DNA from: Clostridiales bacterium
GTDB taxonomy: Bacteria > Bacillota > Clostridia > Oscillospirales > Acutalibacteraceae
Assembly: GCA_022791355.1 (NCBI GenBank)
Contig: JAAVYX010000163.1
Coordinates: 1-24,186 of the forward strand
Direction of reading: 5' to 3'
DNA length: 24,186 nt
Part shown: positions 1 through 8,503 of the stretch, piece after piece
Layout of the letters: each line of letters starts with the position of its first letter
Position numbering within the stretch: the stretch's first letter is position 1
Translations under genes and position numbers: made by a program
The notes under the pieces: model-generated
The model's input: the letters and a program-made list of their open reading frames with translations, nothing else
The model's database searches: none
What the model was told of the DNA's origin: nothing

Positions 1-273
1 CTAAAACCTGTCGAAAAGGTTTCCCTTTGGCGCATCTTTTACTTACTTTGTCTTGCAAAGTAAAATTTTTGTGAGGCCCTCGATGGGCCGAACGAAAATC
101 TATACTTTTCTTTGCGCAAAGAAAAGTATGTCGCGCCCCGCGATCAGGGAATGGAGTATTCCTTAAAAGCAGATCTGGCGCGAAACCCGTCTCCCAGCTC
201 AACAAAAAAGGAAAAAGAAAGAGAAAATCTGCCGCGAAGCCTCCCTCTAATCAAATAAAAGATAAAACATTTT
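1..273. repeat. Gene-free, hairpin-dense repeat region at left edge
   Basis: No coding region is convincing here. Several inverted repeats are packed into the first 170 bases: AAACCT/AGGTTT near 5-22, TTACTTTG/CAAAGTAA at 43-63, GGCCC/GGGCC near 74-90, a 28-bp perfect palindrome at 102-129, and GGAAT/ATTCC near 147-162. Two related short motifs follow in direct orientation: ATCTGGCGCGAAACC at 173-187 and TCTGCCGCGAAGCCTCCC at 228-245. The first recurs exactly, inverted, at 11784-11798, and a relative of the second lies at 11945-11964. I read this as one or two copies of a non-coding repeat family, the left one cut by the window edge. No transposase is visible. Confidence 0.55.
102..129. repeat. 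28-bp perfect palindrome
   Basis: The half-site ATACTTTTCTTTGC is followed immediately by its exact reverse complement, with the centre between bases 115 and 116. There is no T-tract directly after it, so it is not an obvious intrinsic terminator for the araC-type gene that ends at 274. Its CTTTG/CAAAG core resembles the neighbouring hairpin at 43-63 and the 16-bp stem at 11866-11905. A repeat-family core or a cruciform-forming site is more likely than an operator. Confidence 0.8.
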
Positions 274-1110
274 TTACATCTTTCCCAACTGCGTAAGCTC
301 CCGGTCGGCGTCGTTCTCGGGAACCTGCAAACGTCGGTAGGCGGTGGGGGTCATGCCGTAAAAGCCCTGGAAAGCCCGGTAGAAGGTCCGGGTGCTGTTG
401 AAGCCCGACTGATAGGAGATTTCCTCCAGACTCAGGTGGGAGCTGCGCAGCAGCATGGCGGCGTGCCGCGCCCGCAGGATATTGACGTAATGACTGAAGC
501 CGCAACCTATATTGGCGTTGAAAAGCCGGGATAGATAATCCTTGTGATAGCCATATCGCTTGGCCAGGGCTTCAATCGTCAGGTTTTCCAGATAATGCTG
601 CTCCAAAAACATCAAAATATCACGTATAATAAAATCGGAGCCCGACCGAGCCGTATGGGAGATCCCAATCTGCTCGGCCAGTATACCCAGAATGACATAA
701 ATGTAACCCTTGGCGATCAGGGAATCCTTGGAGCCCGAAAACTCCACCAGCCGCTCCATGGCGTTGGCCATGTCCTGATCCCGGGGACCCGGCTGCATAA
801 AGGGGGCGGCGAAGGACGAGGAACGAGTCATAATGTTAAAGCTGTTGACCATATCGGTGGGAATGATGAGGATGATGCATTCCGAATGCTGGGGGGTGGA
901 ATAGGCGTGAACGTCAAAGCTGCCCGCCGCAGAGACCCACCCGGCCGTCAGCCGCCGGCTCTGCCCGTTGACTGTCACGTCGATCTGCCCGTCCAAGACG
1001 TACAGAATTTCTATGTTGGAATGAAAATGAGGATTGCAGCCGTTGCCAGTGCTTTGAAAGCAATTGATGGTGTTATTTATATCCCGATGCAGTTCAAAAA
1101 AGGCCTTCAT
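274..1110 (-). CDS. AraC-family transcriptional regulator with N-terminal cupin domain
   Basis: A 278-residue DNA-binding regulator, likely controlling the divergent glycosidase gene. Residues about 25-75 form a cupin-like ligand-sensing domain (PHFHSNIEILYVLDG at 27-41, with His28, His30 and Glu34). Residues about 163-261 form the AraC/XylS double helix-turn-helix: the first helix pair begins near LTIEALAKRYGYHKDYLSRLF, and the second carries the typical GFNSTRTFYRAFQGFYGMTP pattern. Length is normal for the family. The ATG start follows a strong AAGGAG five bases upstream (complement at 1116-1121). It is transcribed away from the GH31 gene across about 260 bases that contain a 10-bp inverted repeat. 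AraC proteins next to glycosidases usually activate them in response to the released sugar; that role is inferred from position. The ligand is unknown. Confidence 0.9.
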   Translation of the reverse strand: MKAFFELHRDINNTINCFQSTGNGCNPHFHSNIEILYVLDGQIDVTVNGQSRRLTAGWVSAAGSFDVHAYSTPQHSECIILIIPTDMVNSFNIMTRSSSFAAPFMQPGPRDQDMANAMERLVEFSGSKDSLIAKGYIYVILGILAEQIGISHTARSGSDFIIRDILMFLEQHYLENLTIEALAKRYGYHKDYLSRLFNANIGCGFSHYVNILRARHAAMLLRSSHLSLEEISYQSGFNSTRTFYRAFQGFYGMTPTAYRRLQVPENDADRELTQLGKM

Positions 1111-1188
1111 GACGTCTCCTTACGCGGCGGCCGGTCGGCATGCTGTACCGAAAGCCCAGCGTCGCATTATGTCAACAAAAAAGACGGC

Positions 1189-1216
1189 TCATGACAAATA
1201 TCAGTTTTTGTCATGA
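1189..1216. promoter_or_regulatory. 10-bp inverted repeat between araC-type gene and GH31 gene
   Basis: TCATGACAAA at 1189-1198 and TTTGTCATGA at 1207-1216 are perfect reverse complements separated by 8 bases. Each arm itself contains the palindrome TCATGA. The repeat lies in the divergent intergenic region, so it is a candidate operator, perhaps for the AraC-type protein. AraC proteins more often bind direct repeats, so another regulator is possible. A -10-like TATGAT is at 1258-1263, but I find no good -35 at the right distance. Confidence 0.5.
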
Positions 1217-1368
1217 AATAGTCTCGATTTTTCCTTCCTATCATAGCAAAAATTAGGTATGATGTCAATGTAAGAAGGTTCCTGGGGCGGAGCCATCCTC
1301 CCCTGTAACCAATGTGGAAAGATTTTGAAGCAGCCATGTCGGAAGGCATGCGCAAAGGAGGAAAATGC

Positions 1369-4300
1369 ATGAACAAAAAATGGTTGTCCGTCCTTCTGTC
1401 GGCGGCGATGACCCTGTCGGCAGCCGGCGTTCTGCCCGCGGGGGCGGCGGCGTCACAAAAGACGGACGCGGTCAAGGCGGCCCCTATCCTCAAGGAGCTC
1501 TACGAGGCGGAGGACGCAGAACTCACCGGCGTTAAGACCGGCGATACCCTGGACGATTTCTACGGTTCCGGCTACGCCGCGAACCTGGGAGCCGGCCAGT
1601 CGGTGGCCTTTACGGTGGAAGCCCCTGTCGCCGCCAAGTACGGCGTAAAGCTCCGCTATTCCAACGGCACCGGCGAAACCCAAATGGTAAACCTCTATGT
1701 AAACGGCCAGAAGCTGCGCACGGTCAGTCTGGCGGCCGGCATCAACGAAAACACCTGGGCCTATCGGACCGAGGATGTGGAGCTGAAGGCCGGCGAAAAC
1801 ACCCTTACCTATCAGGTGGATGGGGACAATACCGGCGGCGTCAGCATCGACCGGATCGCCCTGTCCTGGCTCTATGAGGCCGAGGACGCCGAGCAGTTGG
1901 GCGGCATGGGCAATAACGACGACCACGCCGGCTTCACGGGCACCGGCTTCGCCGCCGGTTACAATGACAACGGCCAGGGCCGCCGCTTCAAGGTAAACGC
2001 CCCGGCTGCTGGGGAATACGCCCTGGTCATGCGGTACGCCGCCGGCCAGGAAAATTCGGAATGCCGTACCGTGAGCCTGGTTATTAACGGCCAGAAAACC
2101 CAGGTCAAGCTCAACTCCCTGCGTTCCTGGAAGATCTGGTGGGATCATGTTTCCACCGTCAACTTGAATCAGGGCGAAAACACCATTGAGATTGTCCGGC
2201 AGGATGGGGACAACGGCCAGTTCAACCTGGACTACATAACCGTCAAGCCGGTCCAGTGGACCTATGCAGGCAAGGTGGAAAAGGTGACGGGCGACAATAC
2301 CAGCCAGCTCACCTTCCAGCTGGACAACGCGGCCATGCAGGTCACCTCGGTGGCGAAAAACGTGGTCAAGGTCTGGCTGGAGCCGGACAGCCGGTTCTCC
2401 CGCAAGTACGAGTCCTTCTCGGTGCAAAGCGACGAGCTGGACCCCCAGACCCTCAAGGCTGTAGACAAGAACAGCTATTATGAGATCGATCTGGGCGACA
2501 TGGTCATGCGGGTCCAGAAGGATCCCTGCAAGATCACCTACCTGGATAAGAAGGGCAACGTGCTCATGGAGAACGAGAACGAATCCATGGGCTGGACCAC
2601 CGACGGCGAACTCATGGTCAACAACAAGATGCAGGATAACGAGGCCTTCTGGGGCCTGGGCGAGAAGCCGGAGAACAACTTTAACCGCCGGGGCGAAAAG
2701 GTCTACATGTGGTCGGTAGACGCCTGGGGCGCCGAGCTGGACGATTCCTTCCCCTCCTGGGAAGAGGGCCGCTACTACATGGCCACTCCCTACTACGTCA
2801 GCTCCAAGGGCTACTCCATCCTGTTCGACAACTCCAGCCGCACCGTCTTCGATATGGGCAAGACCGATCCTTCCACCGTCTCCTTCGGCAGCGTCAACCC
2901 CAATCCCGGCGGCGAGCTGTGCTACTACTTTATCTACGGCGGCACGGAGGATAACTACCAGAAGCAGATCGTCAAGACCTATACCGATCTGATCGGCAAG
3001 TCCTTTTTCGCCCCCCTCTGGTCCACCGGCAACATCCAGTGCCACTACGGCTACACCCAGTCCGACGTGGAAACGGTTGCCCAGACCTACCGGGACGAGC
3101 AGATTCCCCTGGACGCCATGATGGTGGACATTGAGTGGTATAAGTACCTCTGTACGCCCACCGCCTGGAATAATTCCAACTTCCCCAATCCGGAAGCCAT
3201 GCTCCAGAAAATGAAAGAGCTCAATCTTCACTTCGGCGTTATCGACGATCCCAACATCACAAAGCAGGACAACAACGCCGACTTTGTGGCCGGCGATCAG
3301 AACGGCTACTTTGTCAAGGATCAGACCGGCCAGACAAAGCTGATCAACTGGCCCTGGGGCGGCGCCTCCGGCCTTTTGGATTTCTTCAACCCTGACGCCC
3401 GCGACTGGTGGGGCGAGCTGCACAACATGATCCTCGACCAGGGTATTGATTTCTTCTGGCTGGATATGAACGAGCCGGCCAAGTACAACGCCGACTGGCT
3501 GTTCTGGAACGAGGACGGCAAGTCCTACGGCAATATGAGCGAGGTGAAAAACGCTCTGGCCCTCTTCCATCATATGGGCCTGTACGAAAAGGTTACGGAA
3601 AACGGCCAGCGCACCCTCATGCTGGCCCGTACCGCCTATCCCGGCAGCCAGCAGTACGTCTCTCCCTGGACCGGCGACATCCAGGGCAGCTGGACCTCTA
3701 TGCACCAGCAGATCAATAACGGCATCAGCATGTCGGCCAGCGGCTACAACTACTGGGGCTTCGACATCTCCGGCTTCTTCTCCGACGTTACTGACGAGCA
3801 GTATAAGCGCTGGATCGAGCTTGCCTCCTTCACCCCCATCCACCGCATCCACTACATGACCGGCGGCCCCAAGGAGGCCTACACCCACAACGCCACCGAG
3901 GTTTCTCAGAAATACATTGGCCTGCGGTATTCCCTCATGCCCTACACCTACTCCCTCACCGCCGACAACATCATCGGCATCGGCATTGAGGAGGGGCTGG
4001 GAACCGGCGGCACCGGCGTGCCCATCACCCGCTCGGTGGCTACCAACTACCCCTTCGATGAGAACACCTGGAATCTGGACACCCAGTTTATGAGCGGCAA
4101 CAGCTTCCTCGTCGCCCCCATGCTGGAGAGCGGCACCCAGCGGGAGGTTTACCTGCCCGCCGGCCACTGGTACGATTACGACGACGGCAAGACCATCTAC
4201 ACCGGCGGCCAGTCCATGTCCTACAACGCTCCCGAGGACCTGCTGCCCGTATTCGTAAAGGAAGGCTCCATCATCCCCATGCAGCCGGTTATGCAGTATG

Positions 4301-6417
4301 TAGGCGAGAAACCGGTTGACGAGATCACCCTGGACGTCTTCCCCACCCTCTCCGACGGGGACTTCCACTTTGTCCTGTACGAGGACGACGGGGAGACCAT
4401 GGACTATAAGACCGGCGAATATACTACCACCCGTTACGACGCGAACGTAAAGTATACCGGCGACAAGCGTACCGTCACCCTGAACATCGGCGCGCGCACC
4501 GGCTCCTATACCGACATCGACGAGCGGGATTACATGGTCCAGCTCCACGACGGCTATGTGGAAAACGCCAGCGTCACCCTGGACGGCAAGGCTCTGTCCG
4601 TCCGCAGCTCCAAGGAAGCCCTGGACGGTGCGGACGACGGCTATTACATGGATTCCGCCAAGCGGGTCTGCTATGTGAAGGTGAAGGATACGGCTAAGGC
4701 CGCCTCCATCGTCATCAGCGGCCAGCCCATATCCCGGGACACCTATGAGGCCGAGGACGGCGCTCTCTTCGGCGGCGCCAAGGTTGAATCCACCGTTGCC
4801 GGCTTCACCGGCTCGGGCTACGTGACCGGCCTGGAGGCCGACGGCGACGGCGTGACCGTGGGCAGCCTGCTTGCTGGCCAGACCGGCCGGTACGATCTGA
4901 CCATCCGGTATGCGAACACCGGCTCACGCGACCTGACCGCCCATGTGAGCGCTAACGCTGGCGAAACCCAGCAGGTATCCTTCCCGCCCACCGGCAGCGA
5001 TTGGGGCGAGGTCGTGGTATCTTTGCATCTGAACGCGGGCAAGAACGACGTCACCGTCGAGGTGATGGGCCGGGATTCCGGCGGCATGCTCATCGATAGT
5101 CTGGAGCCCGGCGCCTTCCCCACCTGGCTGGACGATATGGAGAAAACCGTCTCCCAGGCCGAGGACGGCAAGCTCACCGGTAGCGCCCAGAGGGCCAGCA
5201 GCGCCGACGGTTTCACTGGTTCGGGCTATGTGCAGAACCTGACCGCCAAGGGCGACAGCGTGGTATTTGAGCATGTGAACGCTCCCATGGCGGGCGAATA
5301 CACCGTCTATCTGCGCTATGCCGCCACCGACGGCCACGCGGAAAAGACCGTGCACGTCTACGTGGGCGACGACGCCTCCAAGGCCGTACAGGTCACCCTG
5401 CCCGGCTTCCACAACAACAGCTGGTGGAACGAGTTCGGCGTAACCCTGCCCTTAGCGGCCGGCGATAATACCGTTACCGTCACCGTAGGAGACGGCGACA
5501 GCGGCGACATCCTCTTAGACAGTATTTCCTTCAAGAACCAGCCCCGCACGGTCACCGAAATAGACATTCCCAACGGCGGCTTTGAAGACGGCGACCTCAC
5601 CGGCTGGACCTACGATAACGGCGGCGCTGCCGGCGGCGGCGGCGTGGACGGCTACGACGCGGTCCGGGGCGGACATAAGTTCTATTTCTTCTACGGCGCC
5701 GGTCCCAACAACCAGCGCATCGGCCAGACGGTCACCGGGTTGGAGAACGGAACCTACCGGCTGGAGTTCTGGTCCAAGCACTACGAAACCCCCTTCACCT
5801 CCTTGCAGGTGGAGCTGACCGGCTACAACGGCGACGAGGCCACCAACCTCGCCATTCCCTACAACGGCAAGTGGACCAAGTACAGTGTGGAATGCGTGGT
5901 GCGGGACCGTCAGCTGACCTTCACCTTCCACGGCGATTCTCCCAAGGGTTCTTCCATGCAGTTGGACGAGGTCCATCTCTTCAAGGTGGAGGAACAGGCC
6001 ATTTCCAAGGCCGATCTCCAGCGTTTGGCCGACACGGCCGACGCGCTCCAGCAGGACGACTACACGGCCGAAAGCTGGCAAATGCTCGCCATGCACAAGG
6101 CCAACGCGGCTCAGGTACTGGCTGAGAGCACGCCCGACGCCCAAAGCCTGTCCGAGGGCCTGTGGCGTCTGCATTACGCCATGACCCGGTTGGAACAGAA
6201 GGGCGGAGAAATTCCCGACGTGGTCCCCGGCGATATGGACGGAAACGGCGAGGTTACCATTCAGGATGTGATGGAAGCCTGTAAGGTCTTGGCCCGCCAA
6301 TCGGCCGGCAAGGCTCCCACCGAGGAAGAAATGCTGCGGGGCGACCTGGACGGCGACGACAAATTTACCATTACCGACGTCATGGAAATCTGTAAGATTC
6401 TGGCCCGCAAGGCGTAA
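1369..6417 (+). CDS. Secreted multimodular GH31 alpha-glycosidase with CBM35-like modules and dockerin
   Basis: A 1682-residue secreted retaining alpha-glycosidase. I chose ATG 1369 because AAAGGAGG ends 7 bases upstream and a signal peptide follows at once (MNKKWLSVLLSAAMTLSAAG, cleavage near AGAAA). Modules in order: CBM35-like about 44-165 and 168-295; GH31 N-domain and barrel about 300-960, with nucleophile Asp699 in FFWLDMNEP and acid/base Asp770 in PWTGDIQGSW, plus the conserved GFDISGF and RIH stretches; DUF5110-like beta domain about 984-1025; CBM35-like about 1125-1250 and 1260-1390; a jelly-roll-like module starting NGGFEDGDLTGW about 1395-1541; a FIVAR-like helical segment about 1545-1611; and a type I dockerin about 1621-1682 with two DxDGxx Ca loops. 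GH31 includes alpha-glucosidases, xylosidases, galactosidases and GalNAcases. Both catalytic Asp residues are present, but the substrate cannot be read from motifs. An intrinsic terminator follows. Confidence 0.93.
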   Translation: MNKKWLSVLLSAAMTLSAAGVLPAGAAASQKTDAVKAAPILKELYEAEDAELTGVKTGDTLDDFYGSGYAANLGAGQSVAFTVEAPVAAKYGVKLRYSNGTGETQMVNLYVNGQKLRTVSLAAGINENTWAYRTEDVELKAGENTLTYQVDGDNTGGVSIDRIALSWLYEAEDAEQLGGMGNNDDHAGFTGTGFAAGYNDNGQGRRFKVNAPAAGEYALVMRYAAGQENSECRTVSLVINGQKTQVKLNSLRSWKIWWDHVSTVNLNQGENTIEIVRQDGDNGQFNLDYITVKPVQWTYAGKVEKVTGDNTSQLTFQLDNAAMQVTSVAKNVVKVWLEPDSRFSRKYESFSVQSDELDPQTLKAVDKNSYYEIDLGDMVMRVQKDPCKITYLDKKGNVLMENENESMGWTTDGELMVNNKMQDNEAFWGLGEKPENNFNRRGEKVYMWSVDAWGAELDDSFPSWEEGRYYMATPYYVSSKGYSILFDNSSRTVFDMGKTDPSTVSFGSVNPNPGGELCYYFIYGGTEDNYQKQIVKTYTDLIGKSFFAPLWSTGNIQCHYGYTQSDVETVAQTYRDEQIPLDAMMVDIEWYKYLCTPTAWNNSNFPNPEAMLQKMKELNLHFGVIDDPNITKQDNNADFVAGDQNGYFVKDQTGQTKLINWPWGGASGLLDFFNPDARDWWGELHNMILDQGIDFFWLDMNEPAKYNADWLFWNEDGKSYGNMSEVKNALALFHHMGLYEKVTENGQRTLMLARTAYPGSQQYVSPWTGDIQGSWTSMHQQINNGISMSASGYNYWGFDISGFFSDVTDEQYKRWIELASFTPIHRIHYMTGGPKEAYTHNATEVSQKYIGLRYSLMPYTYSLTADNIIGIGIEEGLGTGGTGVPITRSVATNYPFDENTWNLDTQFMSGNSFLVAPMLESGTQREVYLPAGHWYDYDDGKTIYTGGQSMSYNAPEDLLPVFVKEGSIIPMQPVMQYVGEKPVDEITLDVFPTLSDGDFHFVLYEDDGETMDYKTGEYTTTRYDANVKYTGDKRTVTLNIGARTGSYTDIDERDYMVQLHDGYVENASVTLDGKALSVRSSKEALDGADDGYYMDSAKRVCYVKVKDTAKAASIVISGQPISRDTYEAEDGALFGGAKVESTVAGFTGSGYVTGLEADGDGVTVGSLLAGQTGRYDLTIRYANTGSRDLTAHVSANAGETQQVSFPPTGSDWGEVVVSLHLNAGKNDVTVEVMGRDSGGMLIDSLEPGAFPTWLDDMEKTVSQAEDGKLTGSAQRASSADGFTGSGYVQNLTAKGDSVVFEHVNAPMAGEYTVYLRYAATDGHAEKTVHVYVGDDASKAVQVTLPGFHNNSWWNEFGVTLPLAAGDNTVTVTVGDGDSGDILLDSISFKNQPRTVTEIDIPNGGFEDGDLTGWTYDNGGAAGGGGVDGYDAVRGGHKFYFFYGAGPNNQRIGQTVTGLENGTYRLEFWSKHYETPFTSLQVELTGYNGDEATNLAIPYNGKWTKYSVECVVRDRQLTFTFHGDSPKGSSMQLDEVHLFKVEEQAISKADLQRLADTADALQQDDYTAESWQMLAMHKANAAQVLAESTPDAQSLSEGLWRLHYAMTRLEQKGGEIPDVVPGDMDGNGEVTIQDVMEACKVLARQSAGKAPTEEEMLRGDLDGDDKFTITDVMEICKILARKA

Positions 6418-6454
6418 TACGCTAGGCCTATAGATTTCCGCGGCAGATAATCCA

Positions 6455-6500
6455 AAAACTGTCCGCATCGGCGCCGCCGGTGCGGACGGTTTTCTTTTTT
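6455..6500 (+). terminator. Rho-independent terminator after GH31 gene
   Basis: A 13-bp stem runs from AAAACTGTCCGCA (6455-6467) to TGCGGACGGTTTT (6481-6493) with one G-U pair and a GC-rich 13-base loop. It is followed by a T-rich tail to 6500. It lies 38 bases after the stop codon, so the GH31 gene is probably a separate transcription unit from the esterase, unless read-through occurs. Confidence 0.9.
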
Positions 6501-6819
6501 GCCGAATTAGCGGCGTATTTTCTGGGTAAAATTCCCCTAGCCCGTCGTACATTCGATATGGTAAACTTATAAAATAATCTGTCTCCAAGGAATCATACCG
6601 ATTACAGCTGTTCCCCAGGGTCGGTCCTCACGAACGGCCAAGCAGCGGCTGACCGGCTTTGCGAATTCTTCTCTGATGCGGCGGCCAAAAGCCTATGACC
6701 TATTGGGCGGCCCATGGCCAGACGAATGCCGGCCGGCCGCTGGGATTTAACCTGTAAAATCGTACGCATCCTTTGAGGCGGGAAGCAGGACCCCCATCAT
6801 AATAAACAGAGGTGTTTCT
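6501..6819. other. Intergenic region upstream of the esterase
   Basis: No gene is supported. It must hold the esterase promoter if the terminator at 6455-6500 is efficient. A TATAAA-like -10 lies at 6568-6573 within a T/A tract, but no acceptable -35 sits 16-18 bases upstream. The second half is rich in GGCC/CCGG words, a general bias of this DNA. A plain Shine-Dalgarno AGAGGTG at 6808-6814 serves the esterase. Confidence 0.4.
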
Positions 6820-8112
6820 ATGCGGTTTCGTAAAATCTTGACCCTTTTGCTCACAGCGCTTCTCATTTGCGGCCTGCTGCCGGTTCTGCCCGCCGCGGCC
6901 GCCAACGACATGCCGGCGGAGGTCATCGACCGGTTTATGGCGAAATCCTATACCGATCCCGACTCCGGGCTCACCCTTCCCTATCGCATGTTTATCCCCG
7001 ATCACACCAATAAAACCCGGCAGTATTCCCTTCTGCTTTTTCTGCACGGCGCAGGCGAACGGGGTACCGACAACCGGCGGCAGATCGCCGCCAACACCGA
7101 AATTCTCACCCGTATCGTGCAGGATACCGAACGGGACCACGCCTGTATCATCATCGCCCCCCAGTGTCCCAACGACGCTCAGTGGGTGGACACGCCCTGG
7201 GGAAACGGCTCCTATGAGCTGGACCAGGTTCCTCAGAGCAAACAGCTGGCCGCCGCTATGAAGCTGGTGGACCTGGTGGTGGAGGGCTATGATATCGACC
7301 AGAGCCGTATGTACGTTTCCGGCATCTCCATGGGCGGCTACGGCGCCTGGGATACCGTCATGCGCTATCCGGATACATTCGCTGCGGCCATTCCGGTCTG
7401 CGGCGCGGGCGACCCCTCCAAGGCCGGCCTGCTGCAAAACGTGGCCATCCGCACCTTCCACAGCAGCGACGACGGTACGGTGCCCGTTTCGGGCAGCCGG
7501 GAAATGTCGGCCGCGGTCAAGGCCGCGGGCGGCAACATCGATTACAAGGAATACACCGGCTACGGCCATGGCTCCTGGCAGCCGGCCTTCGCCGAGCCCG
7601 ATTTGGTCGATTGGCTTTTTGCCCAGCGCAAGCCCGCCGCCATCACCGGCGTAAGCCAGCCCGACACCCTGACGGTATCCAGCGGCACCTCCTTCGAGCA
7701 GTTGGGGCTGCCCGAAACCCTTGAGGTGGAGCTGGACAACGGCGAGACGGTTTCCGCCGCGGTGGAATGGGCCGACAACGACGGCGCGGGTCATCCCTAT
7801 GACGGCGACGCCGCCGGCGAATACACCCTGGTCGGCCAGCTTTCGGCTGAAAATACCGTCAATCCGAATGGGCTGCTGGCCCGTATCACGGTAAAGGTAG
7901 AAGCGCGGCCCGCAGTCCTTCCCGGCGATATGGACAGTAGCGGCGACGTCACCATACAGGACGTAATGGAGGCCTGTAAAGTACTGGCCCGCCAGTCGGC
8001 CGGTAAGGCCCCTACCGCAGACGAGATGCTGCGGGGCAACCTGGACGGCGACGACAAATTCACCATCAGCGACATCATGGAAATCTGTAAGATTCTCGCC
8101 CGCAAGGCTTAG
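6820..8112 (+). CDS. Secreted alpha/beta-hydrolase (putative carbohydrate esterase) with Ig-like domain and dockerin
   Basis: A 430-residue secreted hydrolase. It starts with a signal peptide (MRFRKILTLLLTALLICGLL, cleavage near AAA-N at about residue 28). The alpha/beta-hydrolase fold spans about 35-265. It has an oxyanion-region motif LHGAGERG, nucleophile elbow GISMGG with Ser170, likely acid Asp217 or Asp218 in HSSDDGTVP, and His250 in GYGHGSW. This pattern fits the predicted peptidase/esterase group related to CE1 feruloyl and acetylxylan esterases. Residues about 270-360 look like a bacterial Ig-like linker domain. The end, about 369-430, is a type I dockerin 54/62 identical to that of the upstream GH31 enzyme. 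Likely role: removing ester groups from a glycan outside the cell, on the same scaffold or anchor as the GH31. Substrate specificity is not visible, and a peptidase activity is not excluded. Confidence 0.88.
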   Translation: MRFRKILTLLLTALLICGLLPVLPAAAANDMPAEVIDRFMAKSYTDPDSGLTLPYRMFIPDHTNKTRQYSLLLFLHGAGERGTDNRRQIAANTEILTRIVQDTERDHACIIIAPQCPNDAQWVDTPWGNGSYELDQVPQSKQLAAAMKLVDLVVEGYDIDQSRMYVSGISMGGYGAWDTVMRYPDTFAAAIPVCGAGDPSKAGLLQNVAIRTFHSSDDGTVPVSGSREMSAAVKAAGGNIDYKEYTGYGHGSWQPAFAEPDLVDWLFAQRKPAAITGVSQPDTLTVSSGTSFEQLGLPETLEVELDNGETVSAAVEWADNDGAGHPYDGDAAGEYTLVGQLSAENTVNPNGLLARITVKVEARPAVLPGDMDSSGDVTIQDVMEACKVLARQSAGKAPTADEMLRGNLDGDDKFTISDIMEICKILARKA

Positions 8113-8207
8113 CAGCTGGGCAGGCCCGTCAGACTTGACGATAAGCTTTACAAACGATTGCCCCTACAGGGGACCCGAACGGTTTGCAGAACGCATTCTT
8201 TGTCCGG

Positions 8208-8230
8208 GCTTCCCCCGCGGGGGCTTTTTT
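8208..8230 (+). terminator. Likely intrinsic terminator downstream of esterase
   Basis: A short GC-rich hairpin, CCCCC (8212-8216) against GGGGG (8219-8223) with a closing G-C pair outside a small bulge, is followed by CTTTTTT at 8224-8230. It lies about 100 bases after the esterase stop. The loop is small in the simplest fold, so the call is moderate. The remaining bases to 8465 hold no supported gene. Confidence 0.6.
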
Positions 8231-8465
8231 ACGCTTTCAGACTCTCACCCGCCCGCAAAGGGGTCCCGTATGACCGAATACAAAGAATCTAAGAAGAATG
8301 GAAACGGCCGCTGCCGTCAAATCCTTCTGCGGATTCCGACATGTACGCCTTTTGCGTATATTCTGCCCCATCATCCGTTCGGGACGTCTCTATTCCAGAT
8401 CCCTTGTATGAAAATGCTCCTGCCCGTCTAAACGGATAGATCCGTCAAAAAATTTTGTATCCCCC

Positions 8466-8494
8466 TTGACATTTCAGCAAATGGAGCATATACT
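8466..8494 (+). promoter_or_regulatory. Near-consensus sigma-A promoter of arsR-type gene
   Basis: TTGACA at 8466-8471 and TATACT at 8489-8494 are separated by exactly 17 bases. The -35 is perfect and the -10 has five of six consensus bases. Transcription would begin near 8501, inside or just before the operator palindrome. That geometry suits direct repression by steric block. Confidence 0.88.
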
Positions 8495-8503
8495 TATATT
8501 GAT

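Noticed and set aside
1312..1368. Earlier in-frame start for the GH31 gene
   Set aside because: It would put 19 polar residues before a clear signal peptide, and AAAGGAGG lies directly before ATG 1369.
1453..4548. 1031-codon open frame antisense to the GH31 gene
   Set aside because: It is the complementary-frame shadow of GC-rich coding DNA: no family motifs, low-complexity Gly/Val/Ala composition, and no ribosome site. The same holds for the long antisense frames at 5515-6588 and 14771-16291 and for the plus-strand frame at 22564-23763 over secY.
8270..8431. 53-codon open frame with AAAGGGG before its ATG
   Set aside because: No recognisable features, unusual composition, and located just after a terminator with no promoter in view.
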